64,000 nt of DNA. Source: Variovorax paradoxus NBRC 15149. GTDB lineage: Bacteria; Pseudomonadota; Gammaproteobacteria; Burkholderiales; Burkholderiaceae_C. Position 1 is the stretch's first letter. Every line of letters starts with the position of its first letter. Positions 1 to 8,671 of this stretch are shown here, piece by piece. The notes under the pieces are model-generated. The model made no database searches. It worked only from the letters and a program-made list of their open reading frames with translations, and had not been told where the DNA came from. The position numbers were made by a program, and so were the translations under genes. The stretch is taken from positions 868,001 to 932,000 of the forward strand of contig NZ_BCUT01000001.1 in NCBI RefSeq assembly GCF_001591365.1. The letters run 5' to 3'.

Positions 1-685
1 CGGGCGCCGCCTCCTTCGCGATGGCGTCGAGGCCCGCGAACACGTAGCGCATCAGGTCGTCCGCGAGGCCCTCGGCATCCTTCAGCGCCGGCAGCACCTT
101 GCTCGCCAGGTCCTTGGGTGCCACCGTCATCACGATGCAGGGCAGCACCGCGAACAGCAGGCCACGCTGCACCGAGGGATGGTCCTCGGGCAGGCCCATG
201 ATGCCGCCGATCAGGCCGCGGATCAGCCGGGCCTTGGGCAGCACCGCCTGGCGGATCAGCGCGGGCAGCGCCGGAGACGGCGACAGCGCCTCGCGCAGCA
301 CCACGCGAAAGCCCCAGGGTGCCTTGGGCTGGCTGCCCATCTCGACCAGGTGCGTGAGGAAGGCGCGCAACTTGAGCCGCGGATCGCCGGCCTCGCTGGC
401 CAGGCTGATCAGCTCGTCCATGCTCACGAGCTGGCGGTGCGCCTCGATCAGCACGGCCTCGTAGAGCCCGTCCCGGCTGCCGAAGTGGTAGTTGACCGCC
501 GCCATGTTGGTGCCGGCGCGCGTGCAGATTTCCTTGCTGGTGCTCTCGGCGAAGCCGCGCTCGGCGAACAGTTGGCCCGCGGTTTCGAGGATGTGCAGGC
601 GCGTGGTGCTGCCGTCGGTGCGCTGGGTGCGCGACGCGCCCTCGCGCGCGGCGGGGGAGCGGGTGGTGGAAGAGCGTGTCGCCAT
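1..685 (-). CDS. TetR-family regulator, CecR (YbiH)-like, C-terminus cut by window edge
   Basis: At least 228 residues are visible, starting at the ATG read leftward from 685; the frame is still open at base 1, so the C-terminus lies outside. Residues about 28-75 form a TetR helix-turn-helix (AGQLFAERGF ... NMAAVNYHFGSRDGLY). The rest is a helical ligand-binding domain. It is divergent from a YbhGFSR-type exporter, the arrangement of CecR in Escherichia coli, which controls that exporter. I infer it represses the divergent operon through the palindrome in the shared promoter. The family is clear from sequence; the CecR assignment rests mainly on context. Confidence 0.85.
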   Translation of the reverse strand, partial: MATRSSTTRSPAAREGASRTQRTDGSTTRLHILETAGQLFAERGFAESTSKEICTRAGTNMAAVNYHFGSRDGLYEAVLIEAHRQLVSMDELISLASEAGDPRLKLRAFLTHLVEMGSQPKAPWGFRVVLREALSPSPALPALIRQAVLPKARLIRGLIGGIMGLPEDHPSVQRGLLFAVLPCIVMTVAPKDLASKVLPALKDAEGLADDLMRYVFAGLDAIAKEAAP

Positions 686-716
686 GCGCCAAGGTTAATC
701 GAACTGAAAAAATACT

Positions 717-738
717 TCAAATTCAAATTTCAATTTGA
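717..738. promoter_or_regulatory. Near-perfect palindrome, probable TetR operator
   Basis: Arms TCAAATT (717-723) and AATTTGA (732-738) flank C-AAATTT-C. All pairs match except the C/C pair at 724 and 731, giving 22 symmetric bases. It sits in an AT-rich island between two divergent genes, as expected for the operator of the adjacent TetR protein. Binding is inferred. Confidence 0.7.
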
Positions 739-784
739 TAACATCCGGCCGTTATCCGACCCGGAAACCGGCAGGAGCCCGCCC

Positions 785-1795
785 ATGAACAAGAAACCCC
801 TCATTGCCGCGGCCGCCGTGGCGCTGGCCGCCGCGGCCGGCGGCTGGTGGTACTTCAGCCGCTCGGCCACGCCCTCCGACCAGCTCGTGCTGTACGGCAA
901 CGTCGACGTGCGCCAGGTCTCGCTCGCCTTCAATGCCAACGAGCGCGTGGCGGAGCTCACGGTGCGCGAAGGCGACCACGTGCGGGCCGGGCAGGTGCTG
1001 GGCCGGCTCGACACGCGCTCGCTGGTGCTGCGCGTGGCGCAGGCGCAGGCGCGCATCGGCGTGCAGGAGCAGGCGCTGCTGCGCCTGAAGACCGGCAGCC
1101 GCCCCGAGGAACTGGCGCAGGCCGGCGCCCAGGTGGCCGCGGCGCAAGCCGATGCCGACCTGGCGCAGCAGCAGCTGGCGCGCCTGCAGGCCATCGGCCA
1201 GACCACCGCCGGCCGCGCCGTGAGCCAGCAGGACCTCGACCGCGCGCAGGCCCGCCGCAAGGTGGCGCTCGCGCAGCTGGACAACGTGCGCAAGGCGCAG
1301 CAGCTCGCGGTGGCCGGCCCGCGCAAGGAAGACATCGCGCAGGCGCAGGCCCAGCTCGAATCCGCGCGCGCCGATCTCGCGCTCATGAACCACCAGCTGG
1401 CCGAGGCCGAGCTCAGGTCGCCCATCGACGCCGTGGTGCGCGCCCGCCTGCTCGAGCCCGGCGACATGGCTTCGCCGCAGCGCCCGGCCTTCACGCTGGC
1501 CATCACCGATCCCAAGTGGATTCGCGCCTATGTGGCCGAGCCCGACCTCGGCCGCGTGCGGCCCGGCCAGCCGGCCAGTGTGGCCACCGACAGCCAGCCC
1601 GGCCAGCCGATCGCGGGCAAGGTGGGCTACATCTCGTCGGTGGCCGAGTTCACGCCCAAGACGGTGCAGACCGAGGAGCTGCGCAGCAGCCTGGTCTACG
1701 AGATCCGCGTGATGGTCGACGACAAGGAAGACCGGCTGCGGCTCGGCATGCCAGCCACGGTGCGGCTGCAGCTGTCGTCGACCGGCAAGCCGTGA
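785..1795 (+). CDS. HlyD/YbhG-type periplasmic adaptor of an ABC exporter
   Basis: 336 residues. An N-terminal membrane anchor (about residues 5-26, Ala-rich, ending WWYFS) is followed by a biotinyl-lipoyl-like segment (VREGDHVRAGQVLGRLD), a long Ala/Gln-rich coiled-coil hairpin (about 85-200) and a beta-barrel domain (AEPDLGRVRPGQPASV). This is the membrane-fusion-protein architecture linking an inner-membrane ABC exporter to an outer-membrane channel. The ATG at 785 is chosen because an AGGAG lies about 8 bases upstream and the anchor starts there; a longer in-frame reading has no such support. It heads the exporter operon. Confidence 0.9.
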   Translation: MNKKPLIAAAAVALAAAAGGWWYFSRSATPSDQLVLYGNVDVRQVSLAFNANERVAELTVREGDHVRAGQVLGRLDTRSLVLRVAQAQARIGVQEQALLRLKTGSRPEELAQAGAQVAAAQADADLAQQQLARLQAIGQTTAGRAVSQQDLDRAQARRKVALAQLDNVRKAQQLAVAGPRKEDIAQAQAQLESARADLALMNHQLAEAELRSPIDAVVRARLLEPGDMASPQRPAFTLAITDPKWIRAYVAEPDLGRVRPGQPASVATDSQPGQPIAGKVGYISSVAEFTPKTVQTEELRSSLVYEIRVMVDDKEDRLRLGMPATVRLQLSSTGKP

Positions 1796-1826
1796 TGACC
1801 GATCTCATCGATCGTCCGTGCGCATT

Positions 1827-1900
1827 GCTCCCTCCCCTTCCGGGGGAGGGCTGGGGTGGGGGCGCCCCCATCCCAACCTTCCCCCGAAAGGGGAAGGAGC
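1827..1900. repeat. Intergenic REP-like inverted repeat, copy 1
   Basis: The gap between the adaptor and ATPase genes holds two inverted halves, GCTCCCTCCCCTTCCGGGGG and its near reverse complement ending GGGGAAGGAGC. Each half carries its own smaller hairpin around CTTCCGGGGGAGG. A second copy of the same design is at 21568-21669. It probably folds strongly in the mRNA between two cistrons. Confidence 0.75.
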
Positions 1901-1927
1901 AAGACCGCATGCCCGGAGGGAGGTTGA

Positions 1928-3709
1928 ATGCTGCGCGCTGAGCCGGCCGTCAGCGGACGCTCCCTGCACAAGCGCTTCGTGGCCAAGGGCTCGAAGCAGG
2001 TGGTGCGCGCGCTCGACGACGTGTCGCTCGAAGTGCCCGCCGGCACGCTCACGGCGCTGGTCGGACCCGACGGTGCCGGCAAGACCACGCTGCTGCGGCT
2101 CATGGCGGGCCTGATGCGCGCCGACGAGGGCGAACTGCGCGTGCTCGGCATCGACGTGTCGGCCGATCCGCAGGCAGTGCAGGACCGCATCAGCTACATG
2201 CCGCAGCGCTTCGGCCTCTACGACGACCTCAGCGTGCAGGAGAACCTCGACCTCTACGCCGACCTGCATGGCGTCTCCGCGGACAAGCGCCGCGAGCGCT
2301 ATGCGCGGCTGATGGAAATGACCGACCTCGGCCGCTTCACCGATCGGCCCGCGGGCAAGCTCTCGGGCGGCATGAAGCAGAAGCTCGGCCTGGCCTGCAC
2401 GCTGGTGCGCTCGCCCGACCTGCTGCTGCTCGACGAGCCCACCGTGGGCGTCGATCCGCTCTCGCGGCGCGAGCTCTGGCAGATCGTGCAGCAGCTGGTC
2501 GGCGAGGAAAAGCTTTCGGTGATCGTGAGCACCGCCTACCTCGACGAGGCCGAGCGCTGCAGCCACGTGTTCGTGCTGCAGGAGGGCCGGCTGATCGCAG
2601 AGGGCACGCCGGACGAGATCCGCGGCCATGCCGAGGGCACCTGCTTCGTCGCTGCGCCGCCCGAGGGCGAGGCGCCGCGCCTGATGCAGGCGCGCCTGCT
2701 CGATGCGCGGCAGCAGATCGTCGATGCCGTGCCGCAGGGCGGCGAAGTGCACTTCATCCGCCGCCCGGACGCGGACGACGCGGCGCTCGAAAAGCTGCTG
2801 GCCGGCGCGCGCGCCGAACCCGTGCCGCCGCGGCTCGAGGACGGCTTCATGACACTGCTGCGCACGCGGCAGGCCAGCGACACGAACATTGCCCCATCGG
2901 CGGCGAGCGAAGGCCTTGCGCCGGCCGAGGGTGAACCCGGCGAAGTGGTCATCGAGGTGAAGGACCTGGTGCGCCGCTTCGGCGACTTCGTGGCCGTGGC
3001 CAGCACCAGCTTCTCGGTGCGGCGCGGCGAGATCTTCGGCCTGCTGGGGCCCAACGGCGCGGGCAAGACCACCACCTTCCGCATGCTCTGCGGCCTCCTG
3101 CCCGCAAGCGGCGGTCAGCTGCGCGTGGCCGGCGTCGACCTGCGCCATGCGCGCGCGCAGGCGCGCCAGCGCATCGGCTATGTCTCGCAGAAGTTCGCGC
3201 TCTACGGCAATCTCACGGTGCGCGAGAACCTCTCGTTCTTCGGCGGCGCCTACGGCCTGCGCGGGCAGAAGCTGCAGGGGCGCATGGACACGGTGCTGCG
3301 GCAGTTCGACCTCGAGCGCGAACTCGACGCGCCCAGCGGGCAGCTGCCCGGCGGCTACCGGCAGCGCCTGGCCATGGCCACGGGCCTGCTGCACGAGCCC
3401 GAGATCCTGTTCCTCGACGAGCCCACCAGCGGCGCCGATCCGCTCGCGCGGCGCGAGTTCTGGCGCCGCATCACGGCGCTGGCCGAAGGCGGCACCACCG
3501 TCGTCATCACGACCCACTTCATGGAAGAGGCCGAGTACTGCGACCGCATCGTGATCCAGGACGCCGGCAAGGTGCTGGCCATCGGCACGCCGCGCGAGGT
3601 GCGCGCGCAGGCGCAGGACGGCGCAGACGGCGGAAGGCGCATCGACATGGAGCAGGCCTTCATCGGCATCGTCGAGAAGGCGCGGCAGGAAGAAAGGAGA
3701 CAGCCATGA
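1928..3709 (+). CDS. ybhF: Double-ATPase ABC subunit, YbhF-like
   Basis: 593 residues with two complete nucleotide-binding domains. Domain 1 has Walker A GPDGAGKT (46-53), signature LSGGMKQ (145-151) and Walker B LLLLDE (165-170). Domain 2 has GPNGAGKT (374-381), signature LPGGYRQ (473-479), Walker B ILFLDE and the switch histidine at 530. In domain 1 the H-loop position reads STAYLDEAE, with Ala203 where His is usual, so one site may be catalytically weak. It energises the two ABC-2 permeases that follow; its stop overlaps the next ATG by 4 bases. Confidence 0.93.
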   Translation: MLRAEPAVSGRSLHKRFVAKGSKQVVRALDDVSLEVPAGTLTALVGPDGAGKTTLLRLMAGLMRADEGELRVLGIDVSADPQAVQDRISYMPQRFGLYDDLSVQENLDLYADLHGVSADKRRERYARLMEMTDLGRFTDRPAGKLSGGMKQKLGLACTLVRSPDLLLLDEPTVGVDPLSRRELWQIVQQLVGEEKLSVIVSTAYLDEAERCSHVFVLQEGRLIAEGTPDEIRGHAEGTCFVAAPPEGEAPRLMQARLLDARQQIVDAVPQGGEVHFIRRPDADDAALEKLLAGARAEPVPPRLEDGFMTLLRTRQASDTNIAPSAASEGLAPAEGEPGEVVIEVKDLVRRFGDFVAVASTSFSVRRGEIFGLLGPNGAGKTTTFRMLCGLLPASGGQLRVAGVDLRHARAQARQRIGYVSQKFALYGNLTVRENLSFFGGAYGLRGQKLQGRMDTVLRQFDLERELDAPSGQLPGGYRQRLAMATGLLHEPEILFLDEPTSGADPLARREFWRRITALAEGGTTVVITTHFMEEAEYCDRIVIQDAGKVLAIGTPREVRAQAQDGADGGRRIDMEQAFIGIVEKARQEERRQP

Positions 3710-4839
3710 GCGGCTTCGGCACCCGGCTCGTCTCGCTCACGCGCAAGGAATTTCGCCAGCTGCTGCGCGACCGCAGCAACCTGGCCATCGGCATCCTGCT
3801 GCCCATGGTGCTGATCCTGATCTTCGGCTATGGCATGTCGCTCGACGTGAAGAACGCGCCGGTGGCCGTGGTGCTCGAAGATTCCTCGCCGATGGCGCAC
3901 GAGGCCATTGCCGGCCTGCAGCTCTCGCCCACCATCGCACCCGTGCTGCTGGGCTCGATGCGCGACGCCGAGGCCCTGATGCGCGAGCGCAAGGTCGACG
4001 GCATCGTGCGCGTGCCCGCCGACTTCTCGCGCGCGCTGGCCGCGGGCGATGCGCGCGTGCAGCTCATCGTGCATGGCGCCGACGCGGGGCGCGCCACCAT
4101 CATCCAGGCCTATGTGAGCAGCGCGCTGGCGCAAGCGGCCCTGCGCCAGGCCGACCGCGGCGGCGCGGCCGGTGCGGCCGCGCCTTCGGCGGGCCGCGTG
4201 ACGGTGGAGCAGCGCATGTGGTTCAACGCCGCGAACACCAGCACCTGGTACCTGGTGCCCGGGCTCATCGTGCTCATCATGACGCTGATCGGCGCCTTTC
4301 TCACCGCGCTGGTGATGGCCCGCGAATGGGAGCGCGGCACGCTCGAGGCGCTGTTCGTCACGCCGGTGCGGCCGGTGGAAATACTGCTGGCCAAGATCAT
4401 TCCGTATTTCGCGGTCGGCATGCTGGGCCTGGCGCTGTGCCTCCTGGCCGCGCGCTTCCTGTTCGCGGTGCCGATGGTCGGCTCGCTGTTCGCGGTGGTG
4501 CTCAGCTCGATGCTCTACCTGATCGTGGCGGTGAGCCTGGGGCTGGTGATCTCGTCGGTCACGCGCAACCAGTTTCTCGCGAGCCAGGTGGCGCTGATCG
4601 CCACCTTCATGCCTTCGATGATGCTGTCGGGCTTCCTGTTCGACCTGCGCAACGTGCCCACCGCCGTGCGCGTGATCGGCCACCTGCTGCCGGCCACCTA
4701 CTTCATGGACCTGATCAAGACGCTGTTCCTCGCGGGCGACGTCTGGCCGCTGATCTGGCGCAACTGCGCGGTCCTCGTGGCCTATGCCGTGGGCCTGCTG
4801 CTGCTGGCCCGCATGGTCACGCGCAAGAGCCTGGACTGA
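3706..4839 (+). CDS. ybhS: ABC-2 type permease, YbhS-like
   Basis: 377 residues. One N-terminal membrane helix (about 26-45), a large external domain (about 46-175), then five or six helices to the C-terminus, the usual ABC-2 exporter permease topology. The pattern ARE-WERGT-E-L-VTP-RP in the cytoplasmic loop (about 206-225) is typical of drug/lipid exporter permeases. Its ATG overlaps the ATPase stop (ATGA), which implies translational coupling. It probably pairs with the next gene as a heterodimeric channel. Confidence 0.92.
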   Translation: MSGFGTRLVSLTRKEFRQLLRDRSNLAIGILLPMVLILIFGYGMSLDVKNAPVAVVLEDSSPMAHEAIAGLQLSPTIAPVLLGSMRDAEALMRERKVDGIVRVPADFSRALAAGDARVQLIVHGADAGRATIIQAYVSSALAQAALRQADRGGAAGAAAPSAGRVTVEQRMWFNAANTSTWYLVPGLIVLIMTLIGAFLTALVMAREWERGTLEALFVTPVRPVEILLAKIIPYFAVGMLGLALCLLAARFLFAVPMVGSLFAVVLSSMLYLIVAVSLGLVISSVTRNQFLASQVALIATFMPSMMLSGFLFDLRNVPTAVRVIGHLLPATYFMDLIKTLFLAGDVWPLIWRNCAVLVAYAVGLLLLARMVTRKSLD

Positions 4840-4852
4840 AGGGGAGCATTCC

Positions 4853-5971
4853 ATGATCGACTTCCTGCTGCGCATTGCCAACCTCTGCAAGAAGGAGCTG
4901 CTCGCCATCTTCAAGGACCCGGCGAGCCGCGTGATCCTGTTCGTTCCCGCCATCATGCAGAGCCTCATCTTCGGCTACGCCGCCACCTACGATCTCTCGA
5001 ACGTGCCCTATGCGCTGCTCGACCAGAGCCGCACGGGCGCCTCGACCGAGCTCATTGCGCACCTGGACAGCACCGGCGTCTTCCATCGCGTGGCCACGCT
5101 GCGCACGCAGGCCGACATCCGCGAGGTGATCGATACCGAGAAGGCGCTGCTGGTGATCCAGATCGCGCCCAACTTCGAACAGCAGCTCGGCGCGGGCCAG
5201 CCCGCGGCCATCCAGCTGATCCTCGATGCGCGCAACTCCAACACCGCGGGCTCCGCGGCCGGCTACGTGGGCGCGGTGGTCGAGCGCTACAACGCCGAGC
5301 TGCGCACGCGCGCCGGCGCGCCGCCGGCTCCGCTCACCATCGAATCGCGCGCCTGGTTCAACCCGAACCTCCAAACGCGGTGGAACCTGCTGCCCGGCCT
5401 GATTGCCGCGCTCAGCATGCTGCAGACGCTGCTGCTCACCGCGCTCTCGGTGGCGCGGGAGCGCGAGCAAGGCACCTTCGACCAATTGCTGGTCACGCCG
5501 ATGTCGCCGCTCGAGATCATGATCGGCAAGGCGCTGCCGCCGGTGCTGGTGGGCCTTGCGCAGTCGACGTTGATCCTGCTGGTCGCGCTGTTCTGGTTCG
5601 GCATTCCGATGGCGGGCTCGCTCATCACGCTCTACACCGGGCTGGTCTTCTTCACGGTGGCCAGCGTGGGCATCGGCCTGTCGATCTCGGCGGTGTCGGC
5701 CAACATGCAGCAGGCCATGCTCTACACCTTCGTCCTGCTGATGCCGATGATGCTGCTCTCCGGGCTGACCACACCCGTGCGCAACATGCCGCACGTGCTG
5801 CAGCTGATCACCATGGCCAACCCGCTGCGCTTCGCGATCGACCTGGTGCAGCGCGTCTACCTGGAAGGCGTGGGCCTGGCCACGGTGTGGCACAACCTGA
5901 TTCCGCTGTCGATCATCGCCATCGTCACACTGCCGCTGGCGGCCTGGCTGTTTCGCCATCGTCTGGTCTAG
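4853..5971 (+). CDS. ybhR: ABC-2 type permease, YbhR-like
   Basis: 372 residues with the same plan as its upstream neighbour: one N-terminal helix, an external domain (about 45-170), then a C-terminal membrane bundle. The coupling-loop motif AREREQGTFDQLLVTPMSP matches the sister subunit. I start at the ATG at 4853, preceded by GGGGAG; an earlier in-frame start at 4784 would lie inside the upstream gene. The two permeases are likely paralogues forming a heterodimer. The substrate is unknown; E. coli YbhFSR has been linked to drug and cation export, which is only a hint here. Confidence 0.92.
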   Translation: MIDFLLRIANLCKKELLAIFKDPASRVILFVPAIMQSLIFGYAATYDLSNVPYALLDQSRTGASTELIAHLDSTGVFHRVATLRTQADIREVIDTEKALLVIQIAPNFEQQLGAGQPAAIQLILDARNSNTAGSAAGYVGAVVERYNAELRTRAGAPPAPLTIESRAWFNPNLQTRWNLLPGLIAALSMLQTLLLTALSVAREREQGTFDQLLVTPMSPLEIMIGKALPPVLVGLAQSTLILLVALFWFGIPMAGSLITLYTGLVFFTVASVGIGLSISAVSANMQQAMLYTFVLLMPMMLLSGLTTPVRNMPHVLQLITMANPLRFAIDLVQRVYLEGVGLATVWHNLIPLSIIAIVTLPLAAWLFRHRLV

Positions 5972-5981
5972 GGAGCACTCC

Positions 5982-7511
5982 ATGTCCGCATCGCGCACCC
6001 TCTTCTCCTGTTCCGCGCTCGCGCTCCTTCTTGCAGGCTGCGCCGTGGGGCCCGACCACCGGCCCGCGCAGCCGCAGGCGCCGGCCGACTGGTCCGCATG
6101 GCACGGCGGCTCGGCGGCGCTGCTCGGCGCCGAGCGCAAGGCCGCGCCCACAGCCGCCGCATCCGGCGACTGGAAGGCCTTCGGCGATCCGCTGCTCGAC
6201 CAGTTGCAAGCCCGCGCCCTGGCCGCCAACCACGACCTGCAGACCGCGGCCCTGCACTTCGCGCAAAGCCGCGTGCAGCGCACCGCGGCCGCGGCGCAGC
6301 AGGCGCCACAGCTCAATGCCAGCGCCAGCGTGAACCGGCAGCGCCAGAGCGAGAGCGGCGCCGCCACGCGGATGATCGATGCGCTGGGCTCGTCGGTCGC
6401 CAACCGCGACCAGCTGATCCGCACGCTCAGCGAGCCCTACAACCTTTACCAGGCCGGCTTCGACGCCTCCTGGGAAATCGACCTCTGGGGCCGCGTGCGG
6501 CGCAGCATCGAGGCCGCCGATGCGGATGCCGGCGCATCGGCCGCGCTGCTGCAGCAGGCGCAGCTCAGCGTGCAGGCCGAGGTGGCGCGCAGCTACTTCG
6601 AACTGCGCGGCGCGCAGCGCGAACTGCGCGTGGCGAACGCCGACATCGCGGCCGCAGCCGAATCGCTCGAGCTGGTGCAGGCGCGTGCCGATGGCGGCCT
6701 GGTCACCGACCTGGACCCGACGCGCCAGCGCACGCAGCTGGCCGAACTCAAGGCGCGCATCCCCATGCTGCTGCAGCAGGAGGCGCAGGCCATGAACCAG
6801 ATCACGCTGCTGACCGGCGCAGCGCCGGGCGCGCTGAACGCCGAACTCGCGCCAGCTTCCGATGGCGCGGGCAACCCGCTCGAAGCGCTGCAGGCACCGC
6901 CGCTGCCCGAGCTTGCGCTGGGCCTGCCCGGCGACGTGGTGCGCCGGCGCCCCGACATCGCCGCCGCCGAAGCCCAGCTGCATGCCGCCACCGCGCGCAT
7001 CGGCGTGGCGGTGGCCGACCTCTATCCGCGCGTCACGCTCGGTGCGGGCTTCGGCTACGAATCGGCCGGCAGCGAGCGTTTTGGCGAATGGGGCAGCCGC
7101 CAATGGCACGTCGGTCCTTCCATCAGCCTGCCGATCTTCGACAACGACCGGCGCCGCAGCACGGTGAACCTGCGCGAGCTGCAGCAGCAGGAAGCCGCGG
7201 TGGCCTTCCAGCAGGCCGTGCTCAAGGCATGGCACGAGATCGATTCGGCGCTCAGCGCCTACGCCGCCGAGCGCCAGCGCCATGCCGAGCTGGCCGAGCG
7301 CGAGCGCAGCAGCCGCGATGCACTCACGCTCGCACACGCGCGCTATGCGAACGGACTCACGGATTTCGGCGTCGAACTCGACGCGCGCCGCGCACTGCTG
7401 CAGGCGCGGCGCGACCAGGTGCAGAGCACGAGCCGCATGGCGGTGGGCATGGTGGCGGTCTACAAGGCGCTCGGCGGCGGCATTCCCGCGGCGCCCGGCA
7501 CTCCAGGCTAG
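5982..7511 (+). CDS. Outer-membrane efflux lipoprotein, NodT/OprM type
   Basis: 509 residues. The signal peptide ends in lipobox LAGC with the acylated Cys at 20. Two repeated helical barrel segments follow (around SWEIDLWGRVRRSIEAADAD and PSISLPIFDNDRRRSTVNLRELQQQ), as in TolC-family outer-membrane factors. Adjacent to the adaptor, ATPase and permeases, it completes an envelope-spanning exporter. E. coli ybhGFSR has no dedicated outer-membrane factor, so this version is self-contained. Its stop codon overlaps the stop of the convergent ROK gene. Confidence 0.93.
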   Translation: MSASRTLFSCSALALLLAGCAVGPDHRPAQPQAPADWSAWHGGSAALLGAERKAAPTAAASGDWKAFGDPLLDQLQARALAANHDLQTAALHFAQSRVQRTAAAAQQAPQLNASASVNRQRQSESGAATRMIDALGSSVANRDQLIRTLSEPYNLYQAGFDASWEIDLWGRVRRSIEAADADAGASAALLQQAQLSVQAEVARSYFELRGAQRELRVANADIAAAAESLELVQARADGGLVTDLDPTRQRTQLAELKARIPMLLQQEAQAMNQITLLTGAAPGALNAELAPASDGAGNPLEALQAPPLPELALGLPGDVVRRRPDIAAAEAQLHAATARIGVAVADLYPRVTLGAGFGYESAGSERFGEWGSRQWHVGPSISLPIFDNDRRRSTVNLRELQQQEAAVAFQQAVLKAWHEIDSALSAYAAERQRHAELAERERSSRDALTLAHARYANGLTDFGVELDARRALLQARRDQVQSTSRMAVGMVAVYKALGGGIPAAPGTPG

Positions 7512-8560
7512 AAGGTGTTGGTGAAGCTCGCATTGCCGAGCCCGGTGCCGATCGTCAGCACGCCCCAGTGGGTCACGTCGCGCATGAAGGGCAGTTCGCT
7601 CAGCCCCTGCACCACCGCGTCGTTGTGCATCAGGATCAGCGTGGGGCCGGAGCCGATCATCGGCATGCGCCGCCACAGCGCGCTCGGCAGGTGGAACGCG
7701 CGGCTTTCCCAATCGCCCGGCAGGTTCTGCGTGCCGCGCTCGATCGAACCGTCCTTGCGGATCAGCCCGGGGCAGGCAATGCCGATGAAGGGCGCCAGGC
7801 GGATGTGCTTGCGCTCGCAGTAGCGCACCATGTCCTCGAGCATGGCCGCGATGCGCTCGACCATGCCGGTGCGGTTCGGGTCGTCGTCCGCATGCCGCCA
7901 TTTCTCCCGCCGCACCACCTTGGCAAGCGACAGGTCGCGTGCCTTGCGCCGGCGCGTCTTCACGATGCCGCAGCGCACGTTGGTGCCGCCGATGTCCACC
8001 GCCAGGATGGCGTCGTGCTTCTTGAGCATGGCCGGCGGTGCCAGGTGCACCCAGCCGATCAGGCCGCCGTCGTCGACCTCGTGCGACAGGCGCCCGAGCT
8101 GGACGTGAACGCCCAGCTCCTCGAGGATGGCGGCGGTCTGCAGGATGGCGCGCTCGCCCACGTCGCTTTCGGTGAAGCCGCCGCCCACCACGATGCGCTC
8201 CACCTTCTTCCATGAGGGCTGGCGCGTGAAGCGCTGGATCACGAGGGCCAGTTCCTCGGCGAACTCCTCGATGGCGCCGTGCATCAGGTCGCCGGCCGCC
8301 GAGGTCTTCAGCAGCACGCGGTCGAGCTGCTTCTTGCTGAGGTCGCGCGAGTGTTCCCTGCCCAATGGATCGGTGCCCGTCTTGCGGCGGCGCTTGCGCC
8401 AGCGCTCGAGCAGTTCCCTGAAGGCCGTCTGGCTGGCCTGGTCGCCCACGAAGCCGTCCTTGTCGCGCAACTGCAGGCTGTAGCCCTCGACCCGAAGGCC
8501 CGGGAGTTCGCGCAGGCCGTGAACGTCGGGGCCGGGCAGGAGATGGGTTTTCTTCTTCAT
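7508..8560 (-). CDS. ROK-family sugar kinase-like protein with permuted domain order
   Basis: 350 residues. ROK and glucokinase motifs are present but in unusual order. The phosphate-1 motif DIGGTN, normally within the first 20 residues, is at 189-194, followed by IACPG (261-265), the ND pair (313-314) and TIGTGLGN (336-343) close to the C-terminus. Segments resembling the normal C-terminal half, VVGGGFTES (124-132) and EVDDGGLIG (161-169), come first. The usual zinc motif C-x-C-G-x-x-G-C is absent. It probably phosphorylates a sugar, but this is inference. The start at 8560 is the first ATG giving MKKKTHLL. Confidence 0.75.
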   Translation of the reverse strand: MKKKTHLLPGPDVHGLRELPGLRVEGYSLQLRDKDGFVGDQASQTAFRELLERWRKRRRKTGTDPLGREHSRDLSKKQLDRVLLKTSAAGDLMHGAIEEFAEELALVIQRFTRQPSWKKVERIVVGGGFTESDVGERAILQTAAILEELGVHVQLGRLSHEVDDGGLIGWVHLAPPAMLKKHDAILAVDIGGTNVRCGIVKTRRRKARDLSLAKVVRREKWRHADDDPNRTGMVERIAAMLEDMVRYCERKHIRLAPFIGIACPGLIRKDGSIERGTQNLPGDWESRAFHLPSALWRRMPMIGSGPTLILMHNDAVVQGLSELPFMRDVTHWGVLTIGTGLGNASFTNTF

Positions 8561-8671
8561 GGCGGCCACTATGGGCGCGGCTGCATCTACGAAGCATCGG
8601 TAGCCCGCACCAGGGTTTGTAGGAGATTGGCGGGTACGCCGAGCGGTTCGATGTCTATACACTGGCCTGCG

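Noticed and set aside
1805..3517. Long open frame on the minus strand opposite the ABC ATPase gene
   Set aside because: It is antisense to a gene with full motifs, and its translation is low-complexity and His/Ala/Arg-rich, as expected from GC-rich third positions. The same applies to similar long antisense frames elsewhere, such as those opposite dnaK and prkA.
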